The position numbers and the translations under genes are program-made. Shown piece after piece: positions 52,105 to 61,744 of a DNA stretch of 64,000 bases. Numbering within the stretch: position 1 is the first letter of the stretch; the number at the start of each line of letters is the position of its first letter. The notes beneath the pieces are model-generated. The model was given only the letters and a program-made list of their open reading frames with translations. It did not search any database and was not told where the DNA came from. Origin of the DNA: JAAOIF01 sp965217125 (lineage in GTDB: Bacteria > Pseudomonadota > Gammaproteobacteria > PS1 > Pseudothioglobaceae); assembly GCA_965217125.1 (NCBI GenBank), contig OZ244244.1:248001-312000 (forward strand). Direction: 5' to 3'.

Positions 52105-52452
52105 TTAAACCGTTTGACCACGGTAAATAACCATTGAAGTACCTGCACACTGTGCAAAATTGTCCAAACCTAACAAACGAACATGATTATTCGGATGTGC
52201 GGCATGACAATTATCCAACTCTTGCATAATTGCATCAACATCTGTTTCACCAAACATTGGTAGTTTCCACATATACCAATATGCACCAAAAGCGTGTTCT
52301 GGTTCTGTATGCTCAATACTTGGGTTCCAACCTTTGTTAACAATATATTGGATTTGTTCGCGAGTTTGCTGCGCGTTCATTGTTGGTAAGTATGAAAAAG
52401 TTTCAAACTTACGGCTATCTGCATTACCTAAACTTGATTGATAATCATTCAT
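52105..52452 (-). CDS. cbbS: RuBisCO small subunit (form I)
   Basis: From ATG 52452 (preceded by AGGAG) this protein has 115 residues and matches form I small subunits: KFETFSYLPTMNAQQTREQI, ILVNKGW-like IQYIVNKGWNPSIEHTEP, YWYMWKLPMFGE and NHVRLLGLDNFAQ. An upstream open frame reaching 52575 lies inside cbbL and is not part of it. With CbbL it forms the L8S8 enzyme. It starts 43 bp after the cbbL stop and is followed by a terminator-like hairpin. Confidence 0.95.
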   Translation of the reverse strand: MNDYQSSLGNADSRKFETFSYLPTMNAQQTREQIQYIVNKGWNPSIEHTEPEHAFGAYWYMWKLPMFGETDVDAIMQELDNCHAAHPNNHVRLLGLDNFAQCAGTSMVIYRGQTV

Positions 52453-52495
52453 AGTATTACTCCTAAAATTTTTATATAAGTAAAAGTGTCTAATT

Positions 52496-53914
52496 TTATT
52501 TATGTGCTGCGTCAATCTTGTCAACAGTATCAAATTCAAATTTGATTTCTTTCCAAGTTTCCATAGCAATAGCAAGCTCAGGGCTGTGCTTAGCAGCAGA
52601 AGTTAAGATATCTTTACCTTCTTTCTCTAATTCACGACCGGTATTACGCGCTTCAACACAAGCCTCAACCGCAACACGGTTAGCAGCTGCACCTGCGGCA
52701 TTGCCCCAAGGATGACCAAGTGTGCCACCACCGAATTGTAGGCAAGAATCATCACCAAAGATATTAACTAACGCTGGCATATGCCAAACATGAATACCAC
52801 CAGAAGCAACAGGAATAACGCCTGGCATTGAACCCCAGTCTTGGTCAAAGAAAATACCACGAGAGCGATCTTCTTTAATAAATGAATCACGCATAATGTC
52901 AATCCAACCTAGCGTTGCTTCACGGTCGCCCTCTAATTTACCAACAACAGTGCCAGAATGTAGATGGTCACCACCAGATAAACGCAAGATTTTTGCTAAT
53001 ACACGGAAATGAATACCATGATGTGGATTACGGTCTAATACTGCATGCATTGCACGGTGAATGTGTAATAATAAGCCATTGTCCTGACACCATTGTGCTA
53101 ATTGAGTATTTGCACTCCAGCCACCGGTAATGTAATCATGCATAATAATTGGTGCGCCAATTTCTTTAGCATATTCAGCCCGTTTCATCATTTCATCAGA
53201 AGTTGGTGCAGTTACATTCAAATAATGTCCTTTACGCTCGCCAGTTTCAGCCTCAGCTTTATGAATTGCCTCCATTACGAAGTCAAAACGACCTCTCCAA
53301 CGCATAAATGGTTGTGAGTTAATGTTCTCATCATCTTTTGTGAAGTCTAATCCACCACGAAGACCCTCATAACATGCACGGCCATAGTTTTTAGCAGATA
53401 AACCTAACTTAGGTTTAATAGTGCAACCTAAAAATGGACGACCGTATTTGTTCAAAATATCGCGTTCCATCTGAATACCCTGTGGCGGACCATTACAAGT
53501 CATTACATACGCAACTGGGAATCTAATGTCTTCTAATCTTAATGCGCGTAGTGCTTTAAAACCAAATACATTACCTACTAAAGAAGTCATTACATTTACT
53601 ACTGAGCCTTCTTCAAATAAGTCAATAGGATAGGCAACAAACGCATAAAAACATGTGTCATCACCCGGCACATCTTCAATCGCATAACAACGACCTTTGT
53701 AATAATCTAAATCCGTTAATAAATCTGTCCATACTGTTGTCCAAGTGCCAGTAGAAGACTCAGCTGCAACTGCTGCTGCTACTTCCTCACGAGGAACGCC
53801 TTCTTGTGGTGTTACTTTAAAACATGCCAGAATATCCGTATCTTTCGGCGTGTAATCGGGCATCCAATAAGTATCGCGGTAGTCCTTTACTCCCGCATCA
53901 TAAACTTTAGCCAT
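52496..53914 (-). CDS. cbbL: RuBisCO large subunit (form IA)
   Basis: This 472-residue protein is the catalytic subunit that fixes CO2 onto ribulose 1,5-bisphosphate. Active-site residues are Lys167 in GCTIKPKLGL, carbamylated Lys193 with Asp195 and Glu196 in GGLDFTKDDE, and HIHRAMHAV and SGGIHVWHMPALV in the barrel. FGGGTLGHPWGNAAGA completes the phosphate site. Length and sequence are those of form IA of sulfur-oxidising and marine bacteria. A GGAGAG ribosome binding site precedes ATG 53914. It is divergent from cbbR, with a short operator-rich gap between them. Confidence 0.97.
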   Translation of the reverse strand: MAKVYDAGVKDYRDTYWMPDYTPKDTDILACFKVTPQEGVPREEVAAAVAAESSTGTWTTVWTDLLTDLDYYKGRCYAIEDVPGDDTCFYAFVAYPIDLFEEGSVVNVMTSLVGNVFGFKALRALRLEDIRFPVAYVMTCNGPPQGIQMERDILNKYGRPFLGCTIKPKLGLSAKNYGRACYEGLRGGLDFTKDDENINSQPFMRWRGRFDFVMEAIHKAEAETGERKGHYLNVTAPTSDEMMKRAEYAKEIGAPIIMHDYITGGWSANTQLAQWCQDNGLLLHIHRAMHAVLDRNPHHGIHFRVLAKILRLSGGDHLHSGTVVGKLEGDREATLGWIDIMRDSFIKEDRSRGIFFDQDWGSMPGVIPVASGGIHVWHMPALVNIFGDDSCLQFGGGTLGHPWGNAAGAAANRVAVEACVEARNTGRELEKEGKDILTSAAKHSPELAIAMETWKEIKFEFDTVDKIDAAHK

Positions 53915-53980
53915 TTAACTCTCCATTTGCTTAAAAAAAACACTATCATACAAGAATACTTAAATAATGTAAAATAATAT

Positions 53981-53995
53981 TTATTTAGTAAATAA
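53981..53995. promoter_or_regulatory. Palindrome in the cbbL-cbbR gap, probable CbbR operator
   Basis: TTATTTAGTAAATAA is a perfect 7-1-7 palindrome in the 93-bp gap between the divergent cbbL and cbbR genes. It includes the T-N11-A pattern used by LysR-type regulators. It sits 12 bp upstream of the cbbR ATG and 67 bp upstream of cbbL. This is the place expected for CbbR to activate cbbL and repress itself; the surrounding AT-rich sequence makes chance palindromes more likely than usual. Confidence 0.6.
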
Positions 53996-54007
53996 TAAAT
54001 TATACTT

Positions 54008-54895
54008 ATGATTAATTACACCCTTAAACAACTATATAGCTTTGAAGCAGTTGTTCGTCTAAAAAGCTTTACTAAGGCAAGTGTAGAAATTAATATTACC
54101 CAGCCTGCTGTGTATATGCAAATTCAGCAATTAACACAAAATATTGGCTCTGCTCTAATCAATGTCAAAGGAAAGGTGATAACACCAACTTTTATTGGTA
54201 AAAAACTTTATAAAACTTGCTTAGAGGTAATTGCTAAACTTGAACAAACTCAATCAGATATTAAGCAAACACTTGACCCTGAGGCAGGGCATTTGCAAAT
54301 TGCGGTAGCCACCACCACCAATTCATTCGTCTCACGAGTATTGGCAAAATTTAAGAAAAAATACCCAAAAATGAGCTTTCATTTAGAGGTTACCAATAGA
54401 AAATCATTATTGGAAAAATTAAGTAATAATGCAATAGATTTGGTGATTATGGGCGAGCCGCCAGCATATATGCCATTAGTAACACAGCCGTTTATGGAAA
54501 ACCCGTTAATTGCCATTGCCCATCCACAACACCCGCTCCTTAAAAACCAGCACAACTCTATTAAAAACCTCAACAAAGAAACCTTAATTACCCGTGAACA
54601 AGGCTCAGGCACACGCATTACCGTTGAGCGGATTGCTGGTATGAAATTTACCTCAGATATTGAGATAAACTCAAATGAGGCAATTATTGAGGCGGTGCAA
54701 GCTGGGCTGGGGATTGGTTTTGTTTCCAAACATACGGTAAAGTTAGAGCTACAAAACGGCATTATTAAACAACTAAATGCCGAAAAATTCCCCATCATTC
54801 GTTATTGGTATATAGTGCATCATAGCAAAAATCAGCTATCACCGATGGCAAGGCATTTTAAACAATTTATTATAGAAAATAGCGATTTGAACTAA
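54008..54895 (+). CDS. cbbR: LysR-family regulator of CO2 fixation
   Basis: This 295-residue protein has the LysR helix-turn-helix at the N terminus (YTLKQLYSFEAVVRLKSFTK, VEINITQPAVYMQIQQL) and an effector-binding domain (TTTNSFVSRVLAKFKKKYP, VIMGEPPAYMPLVTQPF, EAVQAGLGIGFVSKHTV). CbbR proteins sense metabolites such as RuBP or NADPH and activate the cbb operon. Divergence from cbbL supports the name. It is convergent with argJ, 49 bp away. Confidence 0.92.
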   Translation: MINYTLKQLYSFEAVVRLKSFTKASVEINITQPAVYMQIQQLTQNIGSALINVKGKVITPTFIGKKLYKTCLEVIAKLEQTQSDIKQTLDPEAGHLQIAVATTTNSFVSRVLAKFKKKYPKMSFHLEVTNRKSLLEKLSNNAIDLVIMGEPPAYMPLVTQPFMENPLIAIAHPQHPLLKNQHNSIKNLNKETLITREQGSGTRITVERIAGMKFTSDIEINSNEAIIEAVQAGLGIGFVSKHTVKLELQNGIIKQLNAEKFPIIRYWYIVHHSKNQLSPMARHFKQFIIENSDLN

Positions 54896-54944
54896 CAAAA
54901 TACAATGGTTTTATTGTTACAAATAAACGCCTTAATCAATATAC

Positions 54945-56141
54945 TTATGTTCGATACTCCGCGTTGATTTTGATGTATTCATAAGATAAATCAGTGGTCC
55001 AAACCGACTCTTGCAACGCACTATCGCCAATGTAAATATTAATCACAATATCAGTTTTTGCCATCTGCGCCATACCTTGTGCTTCGGTGTAATTCTGCTC
55101 AATTTCACCATTTTTAATCAAGCATACATTGCCCAAATAAATACTCACATCTCCCGCTTTTAAATTTCTAATATTCGCCCGACCCACCGCTGCCAAAATC
55201 CGCCCCCAATTTGCATCGGAAGCAAACAATGCAGTTTTTACCAAAGGCGAATGTGCGACCGTATAAGCAACCTCTAAGCAATCAGCATTATTTACGCCGC
55301 CCTTAACGCAAACCTCAACAAATTTGGTCGCCCCCTCGCCGTCTTTAACAATTTGATGTGCCAACGATTTAGTAACCGCGTTTAACGCTCGCTGAAATTC
55401 ACTTATACAATCTTGCAAATCAACCCCACTCATAGCAGTTGCACTCAGCGTGCAAGCATCATTAGTAGAGGTATCGCCATCTACAGTAATACGATTAAAC
55501 GATTGATTAACGGCTGTATGCAAACAAGTTTGTAACTCAGCTGCTGTTGCTTTAATATCGGTAAAAATAAAACTCAGCATAGTCGCCATATCCGGGCGAA
55601 TCATACCTGAGCCTTTAGCAATACCGCTGATGGTGATGGTTTTTCCATTTACTTCAAATTGCTCACAAGCATACTTCTGCACTAAATCCGTGCTCAAAAT
55701 GCTTGTAGCCACCATATCAAGATTATCATTAGACAAGCCATTAACAGCATTTACAATAGCTACTTCAAATTTTGATAAATCTAGCTGCTGACCAATCACC
55801 CCAGTTGAAAATGGCAATACCTGTTCAGCATTAACATTCAACTCATGCGCCACTAATTGACAAACTTTATAAGCGTTCTCAAGCCCAACACTGCCACTAG
55901 CAACCCCTGTACCTGCATTAGCATTACCACTGTTAATCACTAAAGCACGAACATCAGATTGAAGATGATTTTTTGCCACTAACACTGGCGCAGCACAAAA
56001 TATATTTTGAGTAAAAACTGCAGCCGTTGTCGTGCCTTTGACAAATGAAATAACCGATAAATCCAAAACACCATCATTCTTAATGCCAGCATTAGTCGCT
56101 GCACAGCTTATACCGTTAATATTTAATAATGACTCATTCAT
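54945..56141 (-). CDS. argJ: Bifunctional ornithine acetyltransferase / N-acetylglutamate synthase
   Basis: This 398-residue protein moves acetyl from N-acetylornithine to glutamate, recycling acetyl groups in arginine synthesis. The self-cleavage motif KGSGMIRPDMATMLSF is present with Thr187 as the new N terminus of the beta chain. Other blocks are ALVINSGNANAGTG, PFSTGVIGQ, TVDGDTSTNDACTLSA and SDANWGRILAAVGR. No other arginine gene is near. The 1-kb repeat region starts just upstream of its start codon. Confidence 0.95.
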   Translation of the reverse strand: MNESLLNINGISCAATNAGIKNDGVLDLSVISFVKGTTTAAVFTQNIFCAAPVLVAKNHLQSDVRALVINSGNANAGTGVASGSVGLENAYKVCQLVAHELNVNAEQVLPFSTGVIGQQLDLSKFEVAIVNAVNGLSNDNLDMVATSILSTDLVQKYACEQFEVNGKTITISGIAKGSGMIRPDMATMLSFIFTDIKATAAELQTCLHTAVNQSFNRITVDGDTSTNDACTLSATAMSGVDLQDCISEFQRALNAVTKSLAHQIVKDGEGATKFVEVCVKGGVNNADCLEVAYTVAHSPLVKTALFASDANWGRILAAVGRANIRNLKAGDVSIYLGNVCLIKNGEIEQNYTEAQGMAQMAKTDIVINIYIGDSALQESVWTTDLSYEYIKINAEYRT

Positions 56142-56466
56142 TGTTATAACAATCCTTAATAATTAAGGGTATTTTACTGAGTTACAGGGTTTAAAAATAG
56201 TTTTTTAGCTTGACTTAGGCAGAGGAGCAGAGAGGCAGAAGACAGAAGGCAGAAAACAGAGAGGCAGAAGACAGAAAACAGAGAACAGAAGGCAGAGAGG
56301 CAGAAGACAGAAGGCAGAAAACAGAGAACAGAACAGAGCAAGAGCGGCTTTGGTAATGCGACTTCAGTCGCATCTATGCTTGTATTGAGGCGATTTTTGC
56401 ATATTATCACCTTGAGGATTGTGGTGATATTAGATTTATTTGTGTGGGCAGAAAAAGCAGAGCAAG

Positions 56467-56680
56467 AGCGATACCATTAGAATTGTTTGTGTAAATTTTG
56501 TGTCATATCGTCTGTTTAGGGGAGGGCTGGTAGAATGTGCCTCAACTCGAGATCTCAAAGGCCCTCCCCTAAGACCCCACCCTAAGAAGTTTATCAAAAT
56601 CGGGCTTCGCCCTATCGCCTGGACGGCGATTTTTGCCACTTTCACATTGAGGATTGGGGCGTAATTAGATTTGTTGATGT
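56467..56680 (+). repeat. Long inverted repeat, left copy (about 210 bp)
   Basis: This segment is repeated in inverted orientation at 61745-61953 with most bases conserved. It contains its own hairpin-forming arms (GGGGAGGGC at about 56520 and GCCCTCCCC at about 56561) and a GGGCTTCGCCC hairpin at about 56602. It has no transposase. It may be a non-autonomous mobile element or a structured intergenic repeat. The two copies frame the pair of cadherin-like genes. Confidence 0.85.
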
Positions 56681-56778
56681 TGGTAGAAAAAGCAGAGCAA
56701 AAATAATTACTCTGTTCTGCCCTCTGTTTTCTGTCTTCTGTTTTCTGCCCTCTGCTCATTAGCTTTGTTTGTGCGGTT

Positions 56779-56968
56779 GGTAATGCGACTTCAGTCGCAT
56801 CTATGGCACCCCAATCCTAAAAGCAACAGTGACAAAAATCAGCTTGCTCTGCTTTTTAACTAACAACAGATACATTGGGTATCTGGAAAGGCGATTTCAA
56901 TTGCCTCATCAGCAGAAAAGGAGATTTTAGTCATGTAAATGCAAGCATAGATGCGACTGAAGTCGCAT
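56779..56968 (+). repeat. 190-bp direct repeat, first copy, bounded by 18-bp palindromes
   Basis: The segment begins and ends with the palindrome ATGCGACT-AGTCGCAT and recurs at 59207-59396 in the same orientation with few differences. A shortened copy is at 62104-62189. The palindromic ends look like those of a miniature mobile element, but no target duplication is evident. Confidence 0.82.
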
Positions 56969-57146
56969 TACCAAAAGAAAATACTCTGGAAAGGCGATTT
57001 TTGCCACTTATACATTGAGGATTGGGGTGTCATTAGGTTTGCTCTGTTCTGTCTTCTGTCTTCTGTTTTCTGTCTTCTGCCTTTCTGTTTTCTGCCTTCT
57101 GTTTTCTGCCTTCTGCCTTCTGCCCTCTGCCCCTAATACTGAATAA

Positions 57147-59105
57147 TTATTCTGAATATAAATCTAAATAAGCTTTCAACTGTGGGGTTGTTTTTTTGCC
57201 ATCGGGTGCATCACTGGCAATGGTGGTGTGTAAATTGTTGGCATTAGAGTTTAGTAAATATTTAAAGATAATTAATCCATCGTTAGGGGCATTAATAGTG
57301 CCATTGCCATCAACATCTAAAATAGTTCCTGCATCATCTAAATAAGCTTTCAACTGTGGGGTTGTTTTTCTGCCATCAGGTGTATCACTAGCAATGGTAG
57401 TATGTAAATTGTTAGCATTAGAGTTTAGTAAATATTTAAAGATAATCAATCCATCATTAGGGGCATTAATAGTTCCATTGCCATCAACATCTAAGGAAAA
57501 GGCTTTTTCTTCTGTTACCGTAATAATAACAGTGTATGAAGGAAAACTATCAGTAGCTTCATTGTATGTTGAAATGCTAACAGTGTATGTGGCACTTGCT
57601 GTGAGGCTTCCAGGGTTATTGGCTGTTAATTTATCGCCAGAAATTGAGAAAGTCGCGGTATTATCTACTAAAGCATAAGCACGACCAGTATCAGTGGCAT
57701 TAGTTGATAAAAGTCCAACAGTTGTCCCGTCTGCGGCTTGGTTATTTATGGTATTTGGTGTAAGGGTTATGCCAGTTACAGTGCCGCTTGGGCCCTCAGC
57801 AACAGTTATTGTAAAATCTCTGGAAATAGTAGCGGGGGGTGAGGCTGAATCAGTTGAGCTAATGATAATATTGTATGAACCTTGTGTTGCTTTATCAAGA
57901 ACGGCAGTGGTTATTAGTTTATCGCCGTCAATTGAGAAAGGAGGATTTGGAAGAATCAAATCAGGGTCTATTGCTATATAATTAACAGGAGTAGTGCCAT
58001 CGCTCGCAAATGGACTAGGTCCATTAAATTCATATCCATCATATTGACTATCCCAATCAGTTAATCGGACTGTTGTATCATCAACTCTAAAAGCACTAAA
58101 GGTAGTAAAACTAGTTAAACTATTTATATTATCTACTAATATACCAGCAAGGTTATCATTACCCCCATCATAATTTTGAATACTACTTATACCTGTGCCT
58201 TTATCACTTGAGCCAACTGGCCTAACTCTAAATGTATTATTAACAGGGTTATTATTATTTATTCCTTGCACCGTAAATGTGAAATTCTTATTAGTAGCAA
58301 CACTATAAGTATAAGATCCCGTGCCACCAGTTGTAGCAAGCATTCCAACAATTGTTGCAGTAGCATTATGCTCAGCCACAACCTCTGATGAAAGCATTAA
58401 GCCATCAGTTGGGTCATTTATTATATCAATAGTAAAGGTTTTTGCATAACTACCATTATCATCAGTTGCTCTAATAACAATAGTATATATAGATTTTACT
58501 TCAAAATCAAAAACAATCTCAGATTTTAAAACACCAGTAGTAGCATCAATTGAGAAAAAATCAGCAGTTGGAGTTGGAATAATTTTATCATCACCAGTAG
58601 AAGTTATTGTGATAGCAATTTTACCACCGCTTGTATCAAAACCAATTAATTCTGCACCATCTAAATTAGCCGGCCAGCTCGTTAATCGGACTGTTCCACC
58701 ATTATTAGTAGCATTAACAGCTTCGGCAGAAATTCCAGAGTTATTGACAGTATTGTAAGCATTTATAGCATCTGCTAATTTAGTAGCAGGGTTATCTGCA
58801 CTTGTTGTAGAATTAAAATTTATAATAGCTATAGTATGAGTTGCGTTATTAATATCTTTGACTATAAAATTATTAGTATTACCCGTTCCAAAAAAAACCT
58901 TTCCTACATTAAATGAAAAAGTATTAGAATCTTGCACAGTATAAGCATGATTTCCAGTGCCATCAACACCAGAAGCAGTTCCAATAGTTGTGCCAATAGC
59001 GAGATTTTCATCTATGCTATTTGCTGTAAGAGTTATAGTTGAAGGAGTAGCATTAACTAAGGCTGCTAAGCTGAATAATAGGCTTGTTAGGATTATTTTT
59101 TTCAT
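57147..59105 (-). CDS. Secreted cadherin-like protein with C-terminal EF-hand/dockerin-like repeats (paralogue 1)
   Basis: This 652-residue protein has a signal peptide (KKIILTSLLFSLAALVNA) and repeated cadherin-like modules (SIDENLAIGTTIGT, DFEVKSIYTIVIRATDDNGS, AVLDKATQGSYNIIISSTD, GLLSTNATDTGRAYAL). The end holds two 58-residue units with a calcium-loop motif LDVDGNGTINAPNDGL followed by IIFKYLLNSNANN, similar to dockerin/EF-hand tails of marine gammaproteobacterial surface proteins. It probably binds calcium and acts in adhesion or host contact. A paralogue lies upstream at 59533-61509, and the last parts of both genes are almost identical. No sorting signal or secretion partner is nearby. 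Confidence 0.78.
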   Translation of the reverse strand: MKKIILTSLLFSLAALVNATPSTITLTANSIDENLAIGTTIGTASGVDGTGNHAYTVQDSNTFSFNVGKVFFGTGNTNNFIVKDINNATHTIAIINFNSTTSADNPATKLADAINAYNTVNNSGISAEAVNATNNGGTVRLTSWPANLDGAELIGFDTSGGKIAITITSTGDDKIIPTPTADFFSIDATTGVLKSEIVFDFEVKSIYTIVIRATDDNGSYAKTFTIDIINDPTDGLMLSSEVVAEHNATATIVGMLATTGGTGSYTYSVATNKNFTFTVQGINNNNPVNNTFRVRPVGSSDKGTGISSIQNYDGGNDNLAGILVDNINSLTSFTTFSAFRVDDTTVRLTDWDSQYDGYEFNGPSPFASDGTTPVNYIAIDPDLILPNPPFSIDGDKLITTAVLDKATQGSYNIIISSTDSASPPATISRDFTITVAEGPSGTVTGITLTPNTINNQAADGTTVGLLSTNATDTGRAYALVDNTATFSISGDKLTANNPGSLTASATYTVSISTYNEATDSFPSYTVIITVTEEKAFSLDVDGNGTINAPNDGLIIFKYLLNSNANNLHTTIASDTPDGRKTTPQLKAYLDDAGTILDVDGNGTINAPNDGLIIFKYLLNSNANNLHTTIASDAPDGKKTTPQLKAYLDLYSE

Positions 59106-59532
59106 AGTTTTATATTTTGTAGCTAAAAAAGGCGGTAATTATATCATTATTTGAGGCGTTATTATACTATTATTTGCTCTGCTTTTTCTGCCCTCTGCTC
59201 TCTGTTGGTAATGCGACTTCAGTCGCATCTATGGCACCCCAATCCTAAAAGTGACAGTGGCAAAAATCAGCTTGCTATGCTTTTTTAACTAACCACAGAT
59301 ACATTAGGTATCTGGAAAGGCGATTTCAATTGCCTCATCAGCAGAAAAGGAGACTTTAGTCATATAAATGCAAGCATAGATGCGACTGAAGTCGCAGAAC
59401 AGAGGGCAGAAGGCGGAAAACAGAGGACAGAACAGAGCAATAGCAAACCTAATAGCACCGCTCTTGCTCTGTTCTGTTTTCTGCCTCTCTGCCCTCTGCT
59501 CTCTGTTTTCTGTTTTCTGCCCTAGCGAATAA
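59106..59532. repeat. Repeat-rich gap between the two cadherin-like genes
   Basis: The 427-bp gap contains the second copy of the 190-bp palindrome-bounded repeat (59207-59396; palindromes at 59211-59228 and, lacking its last base, 59380-59396). It also holds heptameric TCTGYYY tracts at about 59176-59205 and 59460-59522 and the complementary CAGARRR tract at about 59397-59437. The stretch 59311-59476 recurs almost unchanged at 62104-62268. No gene is seen. Confidence 0.87.
59311..59476 (+). repeat. Direct repeat of 165 bp (copy at 62104-62268)
   Basis: The two copies start with TCTGGAAA, pass through one palindrome and a heptamer tract, and end near CTCTGTTCTG, with only a few differences. 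They lie on either side of the second cadherin-like gene and would allow its deletion or amplification by homologous recombination. Confidence 0.82.
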
Positions 59533-61509
59533 TTATTCTGAATATAAATCTAAATAAGCTTTCAACTGTGGGGTTGTTTTTTTGCCATCGGGTGCATCAC
59601 TGGCAATGGTAGTGTGTAAATTGTTGGCATTAGAGTTTAGTAAATATTTAAAGATAATTAATCCATCATTAGGGGCATTAATAGTTCCATTGCCATCAAC
59701 ATCTAAAATAGTTCCTGCATCATCTAAATAAGCTTTCAACTGTGGGGTTGTTTTTCTGCCATCAGGTGTATCACTAGCAATGGTAGTATGTAAATTGTTA
59801 GCGTTAGAGTTTAGTAAATATTTAAAGATAATTAATCCATCATTAGGGGCATTAATAGTCCCATTGCCATCAACATCTAAGGAAAAGGCTTTTTCTTCTA
59901 TTACCGTAATAATAACAGTGTATGAAGGAAAACTATTAGTAGCTTCATTGTATGTTGAAATGCTAACAGATATGGTGCCTATTTGAAGGGTATTAGGGTT
60001 ATTGGCTGTTAATTTATCGCCAGAAATTGAGAAAGTCGCGGTATTATCTACTAAAGCATAAACACGACCAGTATCAGTGGCATTAGTTGATAAAAGTCCA
60101 ACAGTTGTTCCGTCTGCGGCTTGGTTATTTATGGTATTTGGTGTAAGGGTTATGCCAGTTACAGTGCCGCTTGGGCCGTCAGTAACAGTTATTGTAAAAT
60201 CTTTGGAAATAACAATGTCATTAGCATCAGTTGAGCTAATGGTAATATTATATGAGTCTTGTGTTGCTTTATCAAGAACGGCAGTGGTTATTAGCTTACC
60301 GTCTTCAATTGAGAAAGGTAAACTTGGAAGAGTTTTATTAGCAGAAGTTATTGTTATATGATCAATAGCAACACCATTGACAGTTGGGCTAAATCCAATC
60401 AACTCCGCTCCATCATATTTATCATCCCAATAAGTTAATAGGACTGTTCCAGTAGATGAATTATTAACAGTAGCTTCAGCAGAAAATTCTAAATGCTCAT
60501 TTATAATAGTTGCTAATCTAAGAGCAGGTTTAGCTTCTTCAACAATATCAACATGAGCATAATATTCAAAATTATTTCCGGCTATATTAATTTCAGTTTC
60601 ATTAGTTGTTCTAACTATAAATGTATTATTTGCAACAGCATCAGTATCTACTTCTCCCACATTAAATGTAAAAGTTTTATAGTTTTTTTCTATAGTATAG
60701 GTATAAGGTTCCGTGCCACCAGCTGTAGCAAGTATTCCAACAGTTGTTCCAACAGCATTATTCTCAACCACAGTAGTTGGTGAAAGGCTTAAACTTTCAT
60801 CTATATCATTAATATCAATAGCAAAACTTTGTGAATAACTACCAGTACTATCAGTTGCGATAACAACAATGCTATAAGTAGATTTTGTTTCCCAATCAAA
60901 AATAACAGCAGATACTAAATCACTGCCACTGTTAGAAATTGCGAAATATTGTTCATCCAATGTTGTTGATAGTGTTAGAGGAATAGTTAAGTCAGGATCT
61001 ATTGTGATAGTAGCAATATTATTAAGGCCACTACTATCCTTTAGCGTAAAACCAATCAATGTTGCACCATTCAAATTAGCAGGCCAGTCAGTTAATGTTA
61101 CTTGTCCATTACTATTAGAATAATTAATACCTGTGGCAGAAACTCCAGTAGTAATAGTCAAAGCATTTATAGCCGCTACTAAGGAACTGGCAGGAGATTG
61201 AGAGCTATCATTATAACTAATATTAGCTATGATAATATCATTATCGCCATTACTATTCCCAGCAGGTCGGACTTTAAACTGATTACTACCAGAACTTGAT
61301 CCACCTTGTTCTCCTACATCAAATGAAAAAGAAGTAGCTTTCAAAGTATAAGTTGCAGCGCCAGACCCAGACGAAAGCGCTCCAATAGTTGTGCCAATAG
61401 CGCGATTTTCATCTATGATATGATTTCCTGTAAGAGTTATGCCTGTAGGAGTAGCATTAACTAATGCTGCTAAGCTGAATAATAGGCTTGTTAGGATTAT
61501 TTTTTTCAT
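59533..61509 (-). CDS. Secreted cadherin-like protein with C-terminal EF-hand/dockerin-like repeats (paralogue 2)
   Basis: From ATG 61509 this protein has 658 residues; a longer frame to 61551 would put residues before the signal peptide KKIILTSLLFSLAALVNA and is not preferred. The module order is that of paralogue 1: DENRAIGTTIGALSS, cadherin-like domains with DWETKSTYSIVVIATDSTGS, then GITLTPNTINNQAADGTTVG and two LDVDGNGTINAPNDGL units. Signal peptide and C-terminal quarter are nearly identical to paralogue 1, while the middle domains differ. This pattern suggests duplication followed by divergence of the exposed domains. Its role as an adhesin is inferred. Confidence 0.78.
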   Translation of the reverse strand: MKKIILTSLLFSLAALVNATPTGITLTGNHIIDENRAIGTTIGALSSGSGAATYTLKATSFSFDVGEQGGSSSGSNQFKVRPAGNSNGDNDIIIANISYNDSSQSPASSLVAAINALTITTGVSATGINYSNSNGQVTLTDWPANLNGATLIGFTLKDSSGLNNIATITIDPDLTIPLTLSTTLDEQYFAISNSGSDLVSAVIFDWETKSTYSIVVIATDSTGSYSQSFAIDINDIDESLSLSPTTVVENNAVGTTVGILATAGGTEPYTYTIEKNYKTFTFNVGEVDTDAVANNTFIVRTTNETEINIAGNNFEYYAHVDIVEEAKPALRLATIINEHLEFSAEATVNNSSTGTVLLTYWDDKYDGAELIGFSPTVNGVAIDHITITSANKTLPSLPFSIEDGKLITTAVLDKATQDSYNITISSTDANDIVISKDFTITVTDGPSGTVTGITLTPNTINNQAADGTTVGLLSTNATDTGRVYALVDNTATFSISGDKLTANNPNTLQIGTISVSISTYNEATNSFPSYTVIITVIEEKAFSLDVDGNGTINAPNDGLIIFKYLLNSNANNLHTTIASDTPDGRKTTPQLKAYLDDAGTILDVDGNGTINAPNDGLIIFKYLLNSNANNLHTTIASDAPDGKKTTPQLKAYLDLYSE

Positions 61510-61744
61510 AGTTTTATATTTTGTAGTTAAAAAAGGCGGTAAGTATATCATTGTTTGAGGCGTTATTATACTATTATTTGCTCTGCTTTTTCTACCCCCA
61601 CCAACAAATTTAATTACGCCCTAATCCTCACAATGCTACAGTGGCAAAAATTACCTCAATACAAGCATAGATGCGACTGAAGTCGCATTACCAACTCCGC
61701 TCTTTCTCTGTTCTCTGCCTTCTGCCATCTGACCTCTGCTCCCC

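Larger units (their letters stand above)
56142..57146. repeat. Repeat-rich gene-free region between argJ and the first cadherin-like gene
   Basis: These 1005 bp hold no credible gene. They contain heptameric repeats of the type TCTGYYY (as CAGARRR on the plus strand at about 56216-56340; as TCTGTTT/TCTGCCT at about 56706-56757 and 57041-57131), three 18-bp palindromes ATGCGACTTCAGTCGCAT or its complement (56356-56373, 56783-56800, 56951-56968), one long inverted-repeat copy (56467-56680) and one copy of a 190-bp direct repeat (56779-56968). Open frames here are by-products of the repeats. Confidence 0.88.

Noticed and set aside
56174..56759. Cys/Leu/Ser-rich open frames on both strands upstream of the first cadherin-like gene
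   Set aside because: They are translations of heptameric repeats and the long inverted repeat; frames in several phases stay open for the same reason, and there is no start signal.
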